A DNA stretch of 64,000 nt from contig JAIXYN010000031.1 in the NCBI GenBank assembly GCA_027490195.1, positions 1 to 64,000 of the forward strand, in the 5' to 3' direction. The stretch is from Verrucomicrobiaceae bacterium (lineage in GTDB: Bacteria; Verrucomicrobiota; Verrucomicrobiia; Verrucomicrobiales; Verrucomicrobiaceae). The notes below the pieces were generated by a model. It had not been told where the DNA came from and did not search any database. It saw only the letters and a program-made list of their open reading frames with translations. Positions 1-7,055 of the stretch are shown here, in pieces. The translations under genes were made by a program, and so were the position numbers. Each line of letters opens with the position of its first letter. The first letter of the stretch is position 1.

Positions 1-49
1 CTCAAAAGGCACGCACAGACGGAAGCAGCGACGCCGAGATGAAATCTGG

Positions 50-70
50 CTCGCCAAGGCGAGTTTTTTT
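50..70 (+). terminator. Probable Rho-independent terminator
   Basis: A short GC-rich inverted repeat (CTCGCC / GGCGAG) is followed at once by seven T residues, the classic form of an intrinsic terminator on the + strand. The loop is tight, so the stem probably opens to 5 bp. It lies only about 70 bases before the sulfatase-like reading frame, which suggests that another transcription unit ends here. Confidence 0.5.
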
Positions 71-139
71 ACCCGAGGTGCGGGCGAGCGCTTCCGGAGG
101 AGTTTTCACACAGCCTGTTTAGGCGGTCCGGAATCGGCT

Positions 140-505
140 AAGGTCGGCACTCCAATCCTCGATGGCGTGAACCTGCTGCCCCTGCTCGAAGGCAAAACCG
201 ACAAGCTTGCCCCGCGCGAACTTTACTTCCGCTTCGGCGTCCAACACGCAGTCCGGCAGGGAGACTGGAAACTCGTCAAAGCCAGCAAAGACATGCAGCC
301 CATGCTCGTGAACCTTGCCACCGATCCCGGCGAGCAAACCGACCTCACCGCCAAGGAGCCCGAGAAAGCCCAGGCCCTGCAAAAACTCTTCGACCAATGG
401 AATGCCACCATGCAAGCCCCCCGCTGGGAGGACCAGCGCTGGAACGGCGAAGAAAGCCGCAAGGAAGGCAAGAAGGAGAAGCGGAAGAAGAAGGGGAAGG
501 AGTAG
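140..505 (+). pseudogene. C-terminal part of a sulfatase (probably truncated)
   Basis: The frame encodes the last ~120 residues of an arylsulfatase-type sulfatase: the DGVNLLPLLEG segment, then a LYFRFG...AVRQGDWKLVK stretch and a LxNLATDPGEQTDL segment, which is the usual end of family S1 sulfatases. The catalytic Cys/Ser-x-Pro-x-Arg part would lie several hundred residues upstream. The 139 bases before it stay open in frame but do not read like a sulfatase and contain a terminator-like hairpin, so the gene looks 5'-truncated or rearranged. The tail is strongly basic (KEGKKEKRKKKGKE). An intact gene interrupted just outside the window cannot be excluded. Confidence 0.55.
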
Positions 506-533
506 AGCGAAAGCTTGTTTGAAATGATGCGGG

Positions 534-584
534 CACTCCTGCCTGCAGCGAGTTTTTCGGGATGCTCGATTGCAGGCAGGAGTG
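534..584. repeat. Hairpin repeat, 14-bp perfect arms
   Basis: CACTCCTGCCTGCA at 534-547 is the exact reverse complement of 571-584, with a 23-base loop. It sits between the sulfatase tail and the BlaI-type repressor. A single arm of the same sequence (GGCACTCCTGCCTG) recurs at 30189-30202, which suggests a dispersed repeat rather than a gene-specific terminator. There is no T tract. Confidence 0.6.
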
Positions 585-655
585 GCCTCATCACTTGGAT
601 CGCACTCGCCAATACGTTAAAAATTTATTGTTTGTGCTTGCCAGGCCGGTTCCCA

Positions 656-675
656 TTCGCTAAAAAAATAGCGAA
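656..675. promoter_or_regulatory. Palindrome abutting the blaI-type start; candidate operator
   Basis: TTCGCTA (656-662) and TAGCGAA (669-675) form a perfect 7-bp dyad around six A residues, ending on the base before the ATG of the repressor gene. BlaI/MecI/CopY-family repressors bind short dyads as dimers and commonly repress their own promoter. The position would block transcription or translation start. That it is the BlaI operator is inference from position and symmetry. Confidence 0.45.
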
Positions 676-1062
676 ATGTCCGACACCACAAATCTGTCCC
701 GGCGCGAGCGCCAGATCATGAACGTTCTGCACGCGGAGGGCAGCGCGACGGTGGCGATCGTACAGGCCCGGCTGCCGGACCCGCCCACGGACATGGCCGT
801 GCGGCGTCTCATGCACATCCTGGAGGAGAAGGGGCATGTGAAGCGCCTGCGCAAAGAAGGCCGCGAGGTCATCTATGCACCCGCACAGTCCAAAGCCCGC
901 GCTGGCATGAACGCCCTGAAGCAGGTGCTGGACACCTTCTTCGGCGGCGCGGTGGATGAGGCGCTGGCCGCCCACCTCACCCGCAAAGACGCCGCGCTCA
1001 CGGATGAGCAGACCGCGCGCATCCAGAAGCTCATCGACGAAGCGAAACGCGAAGGCCGCTGA
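676..1062 (+). CDS. BlaI/MecI/CopY-family transcriptional repressor
   Basis: The 128-residue protein has the length and layout of the BlaI/MecI family. An N-terminal winged helix (LSRRERQIMNVLH ... AVRRLMHILEEKGHVKRLRKEGREVIYAP, about residues 8-70) binds DNA, and a C-terminal helical part (about 80-128) dimerises. In known systems a membrane M56 protease signals cleavage of the repressor and so lifts repression. The next gene downstream encodes an M56 protease, which supports a sensor-repressor pair. A perfect dyad sits directly before the ATG. The pair is separated by a repeat element of about 100 bp instead of the usual short gap. Confidence 0.9.
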   Translation: MSDTTNLSRRERQIMNVLHAEGSATVAIVQARLPDPPTDMAVRRLMHILEEKGHVKRLRKEGREVIYAPAQSKARAGMNALKQVLDTFFGGAVDEALAAHLTRKDAALTDEQTARIQKLIDEAKREGR

Positions 1063-1084
1063 GATGAAAACAAGTTCACATAGA

Positions 1085-1185
1085 CGCGAGAGCGTCATGG
1101 ACTGCTCCAGTCCTCTGGAGCTTTGCGCAGGCCATTGGACGTTCGAAAGCGCCGGAGGCCCGGCGCACTCCAAAACGCTCACGCG
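1085..1185. repeat. 101-bp element with terminal inverted repeats and two hairpins
   Basis: The ends CGCGAGAGCGT (1085-1095) and ACGCTCACGCG (1175-1185) are inverted copies with one mismatch. Inside are two hairpins: GCTCCAG/CTGGAGC around TCCT (1104-1121) and GCGCCGG/CCGGCGC around 4 bases (1149-1166). This looks like a small non-autonomous repeat (REP- or MITE-like) sitting between the repressor and its putative sensor. No second complete copy was seen in this window. Confidence 0.55.
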
Positions 1186-1207
1186 ATTCAGCCTACTCTG
1201 AACTCTC

Positions 1208-4200
1208 ATGAACACGACACCGTTGCTCGATTTGCTTTCCCATACCGCGCTCAAGGGTGCGGCGGTTCTTCTTGTGGCGCTGATTCTTGGCCTAGTTTTG
1301 AGAAGAACGGCCGCCGCACGTCGATACGCATTGTGGATCACCGCCATCGCCACGCTGGCCGTGCTGCCGCTGGCAATGTGGGCTCTGCCAGCCTGGCGTG
1401 TGCTGCCGCGAACGGACGCCGCGCTGGAGTGGCCGGTGTTGGAGCCGCCGATGGTTCTAGAAAATGCAGCCCCCCTTGTTCCGCCGCCGGAGATCACGCC
1501 CTCCTTCCCTGCTGCCGAGTCAGCAACGCCGGGGCCAGCCCAGGCTCCAGCCACGCCCGCCTTCTCCTGGGATGCTGCATGGCAGGATGTGGTAGCGGCA
1601 CTGCCCGGAATGTGGATGCTCGTCGCAGGGTTGCTCCTGCTCCGCCTTGGAAGCAGCGCCTGGCGACTGCGGCATTTGGAGGCCTCCCTGCGCCGGGGTC
1701 AATGCGCCCTGCTGATTCAGACTGCGCGTGAGCTTGGACTCAAGCGCATGCCCATTTTGTTCATCGGCCCCAGCGAATCCGTCCCCATGGTCTGGGGTGT
1801 CTGGAAACCCCGCTTGCTGCTGCCTTCGGGATTCGAAACCTGGAGCACGGAGAAACAACGCGGCGTGCTGCTGCACGAACTCACCCATTTGAAGCGCGGA
1901 GATCCCCTCGCTCTTTGGACAGCGCAATGGGTGAAGGCCCTGCATTGGTTCAATCCCCTCGTCTGGCTCACCCTCCGCCAGCTGCGCGCAGATCAGGAAC
2001 GCGCCTGCGACGATGCTGTGCTGCGCCACGGTGTGCGTGCCAGCGACTACGCGCAGTCCCTGCTCGATCTCAGCCGCCACACCCGCCTCGCTCCCGGGCT
2101 ATCACTCTGCGCGCTCACCATCACCCGCTGCGCTCCCGTCGAAGCCCGCGTGAAAGCCATCCTTGATCCCCAGCGCCGCCGCGAAGGCCTCACCCTGCGC
2201 TGGCTGGCCTCACTGGCCGGTGGTGCCCTGCTCATCACCCTGCCCGTGGCCATGCTGCATGCCATCGATGGCCCTGCCCTGCGCGGCCGCATCTTGGATC
2301 GCAACGGCGTGGTGCTGGCGGAGAGCACGAAGGAGAAGGTGCGCGTTTACCCGCTCAAAGCGTTGGCCTCTCATGTGGTAGGATATACCCGACTGCCCGA
2401 TTCTGACGACAATAGGCTTCATGGGGGGGCCGGGATGGAAAAGAAAGAGGATGCCACACTGAAAGCAGGCAAGGACTTGTCACTCACACTCGACGCACGC
2501 ATTCAGTCACTCACGTTGCAGGCGATGAAGGATGGCAACGTGGAGCGCGGTGCAGCCGTGGTGCTTGATCCACGAACGGGTGAAATTCTGGCCTCCGTTT
2601 CACTGCCAAGTTTCGACCCCAACTTTTTCATTCCAACCATCAGTTTCAACAACTGGGATCGATATCTCAAGGACATCGACATCCCGCTGCTGAACCGCGT
2701 GGTGAAAGGACATGGGCCAGGCGCTGCCTACACACCACTCACTGCGCTGGCAGGCATCGCAGCGGGAATTGGTGACAGCAAGTTCACCTGCGAGGGCAAG
2801 GTGAACTATGGCAACAACGCCATGCTGTGCTGGATTCAGCGACAGAACGGCGGCAAGCATGGCGAACTCGACATGCGCGGTGGTTTCGTCGCGAGCTGCA
2901 ACTGCTTCTGGTACCAGTTTGGCAATGCCGCAGGAATCGAGCAGATCGAATCCATGAGTCACAAAATCGGCTTCGGCACGCGCTACGGCATCTTGGACGA
3001 GGAGAACGCTGGCATCGTGCCGGGTCCGTCTTGGCTGGAGCAGAATCGGCCAAAGGAAAGATGGTCGGCAGGGTACACGGCGAATACTTCGATTGGGTCG
3101 GGCATGGTTTTGGCCTCTCCGCTTCAACTTGCCGTTCTGGCGGCCACGGTGGGCAACAGCGGAAAAGTGCCACAACCCAGCGTGTTGAAAAAAGCGGGAG
3201 CCGCCGCGTGGCGTGCAGATCTCGCGTACGAAGGGCTGGACGTTCCGCAGCTCGAGATCTTGCGTGACGCCATGCGGCTGGTCGTCAACGGCGACAATGG
3301 CACCGGGAAAGCCGCCCGAAGTGATCAAGTCGTCATCGCGGGGCGAACAGGCACCGCACAAAACTGGCGGATCGTGGATAAAAAACGGGTGGAGGACAAC
3401 CACGCCTGGTTCATTGGCTTCGCACCGTTTGACAAGCCCACTCTGGCCTTTGCGATTTTGAAACAAGGCGGCAGGAGCGGTGGCAGCGACTGCGCGCCCA
3501 TCGCCAAACGCATCGTGGAAGAAGCGCTCGCGCTCCCTGCGGATGGTTCGGGAGAGGTGTTGCCGGTGGAGGATTCGTTGACTCCGGAGAGGCTGGCGCA
3601 TCAGCAGTTCGATGCCAAGGCCGACGACTTGCGCGCCATTGTCGAAAACATCAAGCTCGAAGACGCCACGGGATTCAAAGTGGATGAGATCACCGTGCAC
3701 AAGGGGCAGATCATGATTCATGGGACGGCCTCCGGCATGAACCAGGCCCTGGGGTTCAAGGACAAGCTCGCCTCCGCCAAATTCGACGATCCTCTCGAAT
3801 GGTCGTTTCCGCTGCCGCAAACCCTCAAAGATGGGAAGGGCGTGGAATTCCGTGCTCAGGGCGTCTTGATATGGAAGGCGGAGGCTGCAACGACTCCCGA
3901 AGAAGTCAAAACACCGGCGAAAACACCCGCCGCTGAGAGTGTAAACTTCGACTTCGAAGCCGCAGAGATCTCACGCGAGATCAAACAGCTCGCGGATAAA
4001 TTCGGTGTTATCGTTCGGGAATCGAAGATGGGCGGTGGCAGCCTGACTCTTCATGGCGATGGTCCCAGCGCGAATAGGGTGCTGAGTTATCTGGAAAAGC
4101 TCAAAGAGTTGGGCGCGAAACATCAAATCCAGTTGGAAATTCCACCGCCTTTGATTCAGCAGGACCAGACCGCACGGTTTGAAGTTCACGGTGCTTATGG

Positions 4201-4987
4201 AACCACACCTTCGAATGCCACACCTGCCATCAAGGCAAAAGCGCCAACGAATCAGGCCGAGGTCCAGCAGCAGAGCGATGCTGACATCCGCATGAAGCCT
4301 GCGCTGGCAAAGCAGTGGGCGACTTTAAAGCGGGCCGGACTTCTGGCGGATCTGCCTGCAGAAGCGCAGCCTTTTGACACCATTGGGAAAAACGAAGAGC
4401 GGCGAGTCAAAAGCGCGCCGGAACTTCATTTCTTCGTCCGGCGTGAAACTGGGCATCGGTGGTTGCTCGCTTCAGTCTACAGCTCGAAAAACGTGGATGA
4501 AGCGTCTCTCCAGTGGCCTGAACCACCGGAGGCGTTTCAGCGCACCTATGCAATGGCCGGCCATTGCATGATCACGATTCACAGCTCTGACGGCAAGCAC
4601 CTGCACATCATCGTCTCCCAGAAGAAACCGTCTATCCTGATCGCGCCGGATGAATCCCAGGAGCCACAGCCAGCGGGCAGACTGGCCCCTGAGAACCATG
4701 GGAAGGGTCTCACCCAAAGTGAAGCAATGCCTACGCTGAACGTGGCCTTGCAAACGCTGCGCCCGACGATCACGCCGCAGGATGCACAACTGCCCACGTT
4801 TCGGCCGCAACCGATCCAGCACAGAGTGCAAGCACCGGCACCACATTCGGTTCCCACACTCGAAATGCCAGTTCCACTGAACCGTCTCCAGGGAGATCTC
4901 AGCGCAGAATCAGAAAAAGCTCTGTGGCGCAGCTTGGGCAACGGCACTCGCATGCAGCAGGCTTTGGTAGTCAGACCACCGCTGTGA
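1208..4987 (+). CDS. BlaR1-like M56 metallopeptidase fused to a degenerate penicillin-binding domain
   Basis: The 1259-residue membrane protein has three parts. Residues 1-350 are an M56 (BlaR1/MecR1) unit with hydrophobic segments near 15-65, 130-150 and 330-352 and the zinc motif HELTH at 223-227, followed by ERACDD. Residues 358-770 resemble the transpeptidase domain of class B PBPs (RGRILDRNGVVLAES; GAAVVLDPRTGEILA). The SxxK box reads PGAAYTP at 504-510 where PGSTFKP is expected, so serine and lysine are lost; SxN is kept (SCN, 563-565) and KTG is RTG (713-715). Residues 800-1259 are an unrecognised region. The protein follows a BlaI-type repressor, so it is probably its sensor, but acylation by beta-lactams should be impossible as the site stands. 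An undescribed ligand is inferred. Confidence 0.85.
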   Translation: MNTTPLLDLLSHTALKGAAVLLVALILGLVLRRTAAARRYALWITAIATLAVLPLAMWALPAWRVLPRTDAALEWPVLEPPMVLENAAPLVPPPEITPSFPAAESATPGPAQAPATPAFSWDAAWQDVVAALPGMWMLVAGLLLLRLGSSAWRLRHLEASLRRGQCALLIQTARELGLKRMPILFIGPSESVPMVWGVWKPRLLLPSGFETWSTEKQRGVLLHELTHLKRGDPLALWTAQWVKALHWFNPLVWLTLRQLRADQERACDDAVLRHGVRASDYAQSLLDLSRHTRLAPGLSLCALTITRCAPVEARVKAILDPQRRREGLTLRWLASLAGGALLITLPVAMLHAIDGPALRGRILDRNGVVLAESTKEKVRVYPLKALASHVVGYTRLPDSDDNRLHGGAGMEKKEDATLKAGKDLSLTLDARIQSLTLQAMKDGNVERGAAVVLDPRTGEILASVSLPSFDPNFFIPTISFNNWDRYLKDIDIPLLNRVVKGHGPGAAYTPLTALAGIAAGIGDSKFTCEGKVNYGNNAMLCWIQRQNGGKHGELDMRGGFVASCNCFWYQFGNAAGIEQIESMSHKIGFGTRYGILDEENAGIVPGPSWLEQNRPKERWSAGYTANTSIGSGMVLASPLQLAVLAATVGNSGKVPQPSVLKKAGAAAWRADLAYEGLDVPQLEILRDAMRLVVNGDNGTGKAARSDQVVIAGRTGTAQNWRIVDKKRVEDNHAWFIGFAPFDKPTLAFAILKQGGRSGGSDCAPIAKRIVEEALALPADGSGEVLPVEDSLTPERLAHQQFDAKADDLRAIVENIKLEDATGFKVDEITVHKGQIMIHGTASGMNQALGFKDKLASAKFDDPLEWSFPLPQTLKDGKGVEFRAQGVLIWKAEAATTPEEVKTPAKTPAAESVNFDFEAAEISREIKQLADKFGVIVRESKMGGGSLTLHGDGPSANRVLSYLEKLKELGAKHQIQLEIPPPLIQQDQTARFEVHGAYGTTPSNATPAIKAKAPTNQAEVQQQSDADIRMKPALAKQWATLKRAGLLADLPAEAQPFDTIGKNEERRVKSAPELHFFVRRETGHRWLLASVYSSKNVDEASLQWPEPPEAFQRTYAMAGHCMITIHSSDGKHLHIIVSQKKPSILIAPDESQEPQPAGRLAPENHGKGLTQSEAMPTLNVALQTLRPTITPQDAQLPTFRPQPIQHRVQAPAPHSVPTLEMPVPLNRLQGDLSAESEKALWRSLGNGTRMQQALVVRPPL

Positions 4988-5008
4988 TAGGGATGATCAG
5001 CGAAGCGC

Positions 5009-5854
5009 TCACTGCTTCAGCAGCCCACTATCCACCAGCCACTCCGTAAAGCGCGTGGGCCATCTCGCCGCCGCACTCGGCTTGGCATCGGGCTTGTAGC
5101 CGAAGCCGTGTCCAGCATTCGCGAAGATGTGCATCTCCGCCTTCACCCCAGCAGCCTTGTATTTGAGGTAGAGCGTCGCCATGCCTTCGGAGATGTCCGG
5201 GCGGTCGCTGTAACCGGCGGCGATGAAGAGCGGGGGCATGCCCTTCGTGGCATTGAAAAGGCCGGAGGTACCGGGGTAGATGAGGCCCTGAAAGTCCGGA
5301 CGGCTGCTCTGCTGCTCGATGGGATCGGCAGCGTCTTTCTGGCCGGGATCATTCGTCATGGCAGCAAAAGCGGCCAGCTCGCCCCCGGCAGAGAAGCCGA
5401 GAATGCCGATGCGGTCCGGCTGGATGTGCCACTCGGCCGCACGGCTGCGCACGGTGCGGATCGCCCGGCGGGCGTCCGCCATGGCATGATCCTGAATGGT
5501 GTAGGTGCTGCCGGGCTCACGGGCCAGACGGTATTTCAGCACAAAGGCCGCGATGCCTTGATCTCGGAACCATTCGGCCAAAGCGTATCCTTCATGCCCA
5601 AGGCAGAGTTTGGAGTGACCACCCCCGGGGCAGATGATGACGGCGGTGCCGGTGGATTTGTCCGCCGCAGGTACATACGGTGTGATCGTGGGCTGGTGGA
5701 CGTTGCAGACGTTGCTGCCTTCGATCTTCTCCGGCTCGGCGGCACGTGCCTCTGAACCGGGGGCTCCCTCAGACCACAAAGGAAGGGCGGCAGGGGTGTC
5801 AGCGGCGCAGAGGGCGAAAGGCAGAAACAGGCTGGCAAGGAGGGGTCGGATCAT
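5009..5854 (-). CDS. Secreted alpha/beta hydrolase, acetyl-xylan-esterase-like
   Basis: The 281-residue protein has a signal peptide (MIRPLLASLFLPFALCAA). It then shows the BD-FAE/acetyl esterase fold: a PGGGH oxyanion loop, the nucleophile elbow GFSAGG, and a C-terminal catalytic histidine in NAGHGFGY. Proteins of this type remove acetyl groups from plant polysaccharides such as xylan or pectin in the periplasm or outside the cell. The gene stands alone, convergent with the M56 fusion gene and divergent from the rpmH cluster. The precise substrate cannot be told from sequence. Confidence 0.8.
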   Translation of the reverse strand: MIRPLLASLFLPFALCAADTPAALPLWSEGAPGSEARAAEPEKIEGSNVCNVHQPTITPYVPAADKSTGTAVIICPGGGHSKLCLGHEGYALAEWFRDQGIAAFVLKYRLAREPGSTYTIQDHAMADARRAIRTVRSRAAEWHIQPDRIGILGFSAGGELAAFAAMTNDPGQKDAADPIEQQSSRPDFQGLIYPGTSGLFNATKGMPPLFIAAGYSDRPDISEGMATLYLKYKAAGVKAEMHIFANAGHGFGYKPDAKPSAAARWPTRFTEWLVDSGLLKQ

Positions 5855-5906
5855 GGTTTAAATGTAACGCTGAGAAAACCGAAGTTTACTGGAAATCATC
5901 GCATGA

Positions 5907-5934
5907 TTGACAAATCAAAGACTCCCGCTAGTTT
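5907..5934 (+). promoter_or_regulatory. Candidate sigma-70 promoter for the rpmH cluster
   Basis: TTGACA at 5907-5912 and TAGTTT at 5929-5934, 16 bases apart, match the -35/-10 pattern. They lie about 80 bases before rpmH, the first gene of the rpmH-rnpA-yidD-yidC cluster. The -10 box is imperfect, so this is a prediction only. Confidence 0.4.
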
Positions 5935-6011
5935 CGCGCCCCCTTTTCGAGGGGAGGCCGTGATTTGTCCGGTCTGAGCTCCCAGTTTCCCTTTCACCAC
6001 CCCACACGCCC

Positions 6012-6200
6012 ATGCCAAAGACATTCAGGACCTACCAGCCTTCCAAGCGCACGCGCAAGCAGCAGTTTGGTTTCCGCGCACGCACGAAGACCGCGAATGG
6101 TCGCGACATCCTGCGCCGCCGTCGTCGCGCCGGACGCAAACGTCTCCTGCCTAAGGGCGTGGAAATCCACTTCAAGCGTCACACGCAACAGCACACCTAA
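6012..6200 (+). CDS. rpmH: 50S ribosomal protein L34
   Basis: The protein contains the L34 signature [17 protein letters not shown] and [16 protein letters not shown]. At 62 residues it is longer than the usual 44-46: five extra residues lead into the core and a tail of about a dozen residues ([16 protein letters not shown]) follows it. L34 sits in the large subunit near the exit region. It is followed by rnpA, yidD and yidC, the classic bacterial order. No strong Shine-Dalgarno sequence is seen before the ATG. Confidence 0.95.
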   Translation: MPKTFRTYQPSKRTRKQQFGFRARTKTANGRDILRRRRRAGRKRLLPKGVEIHFKRHTQQHT

Positions 6201-6224
6201 TTCTGCTGCGGCGCGCTCCTCATC

Positions 6225-6596
6225 ATGCGCCTTCCCTCAAACCTGCGGATGAAACTCGCGTGCGATTTCGCACGCGTGAAATCTCAGGGCAGCAGTCAGG
6301 CCGGAAAATTTCTGGTCCTGGGTGTCCTGCGTGTGGAAGCGCTGGAGGAGTTCCAGTTTGGCCTCATCACCGGGGGCAAGCTTGGCAATGCCGTGGTACG
6401 AAACCGCATCCGCCGTCTGCTGCGCGAGATCGTGCGTGCACATCGTGCAGAGATTGCCCCGGGCTGGCAACTGGTGATCATCGCCCGCTGGCGTGCCCCC
6501 AAGGCCACGCTGGCCGAACTGGAAAATGACTGGCTGCGGCTGGCTCGGCGCATGAATCTGCTCACCCAGAAGCCTCCTGTCCCACCCGCAATATGA
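6225..6596 (+). CDS. rnpA: Ribonuclease P protein component
   Basis: The 123-residue basic protein carries the RnpA signature [18 protein letters not shown] (about residues 58-75), the RNR motif that contacts the P RNA. It assists RNase P RNA in maturing tRNA 5' ends. Its stop overlaps the start of yidD by 4 bases (ATGA), implying translational coupling, and it follows rpmH as in most bacteria. The RNase P RNA gene is not in this window. Confidence 0.93.
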   Translation: MRLPSNLRMKLACDFARVKSQGSSQAGKFLVLGVLRVEALEEFQFGLITGGKLGNAVVRNRIRRLLREIVRAHRAEIAPGWQLVIIARWRAPKATLAELENDWLRLARRMNLLTQKPPVPPAI

Positions 6597-6829
6597 AAGG
6601 GCTCATCCGAATTTTCATCCGCGGCTACCAAGTGTTCATCTCCCCCGTCATTCACGCCATTGGCGGTCCCGGCTCCGGATGCCGCTACACCCCGAGCTGC
6701 TCGAGGTATTTTCTCGAGGCCGTGGAAACCCACGGTGTGCTGCGCGGCTGCTGGCTGGGCCTATGCCGCATCGGCCGCTGCCACCCCTGGGGTGGACACG
6801 GGCACGATCCGGTGCCCGAGAAAAAATGA
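6593..6829 (+). CDS. yidD: Membrane protein insertion efficiency factor YidD
   Basis: The 78-residue protein has the compact Cys-rich YidD core: [20 protein letters not shown], and a [18 protein letters not shown] ending. YidD is a small membrane-associated protein that helps YidC/Sec insert inner-membrane proteins. The gene overlaps rnpA by 4 bases and precedes yidC, as usual. Its stop codon lies inside the left arm of an inverted repeat (6825-6977) that separates it from yidC. Confidence 0.93.
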   Translation: MKGLIRIFIRGYQVFISPVIHAIGGPGSGCRYTPSCSRYFLEAVETHGVLRGCWLGLCRIGRCHPWGGHGHDPVPEKK

Positions 6830-6977
6830 CGAAACCAGAATGAGGAATGACGAAATCCCACAAACAGTGTAATCGAAGGCACCGCCGCTCTTCGTCACGG
6901 GTGCGCTCAGCTTTCCTTAACAGGAGTCATTCCGGCTTCGTCACGCATTTGTCATTCCTCATTCTGGTTTCGTCATT
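6825..6977. repeat. Paired inverted repeat, GAATGACGAA family, copy 1
   Basis: The arm at 6825-6854 (core GAATGAGGAATGACGAA) is repeated in inverse orientation at 6949-6977, nearly perfect over about 27 bases, with roughly 95 bases between. The left arm covers the stop codon of yidD. Similar arm pairs occur at 8918-9092 and 22867-22994, so this is a dispersed REP-like family. Folded in RNA it would place a long hairpin between yidD and yidC. Confidence 0.7.
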
Positions 6978-7055
6978 ATTCTTCCACCCCCTGCCCTAGT
7001 CCTCGCCAGAGGCAGCCCCTCTCAGTTACTCCCTTCACCCAAAGCTAAAAATTTC

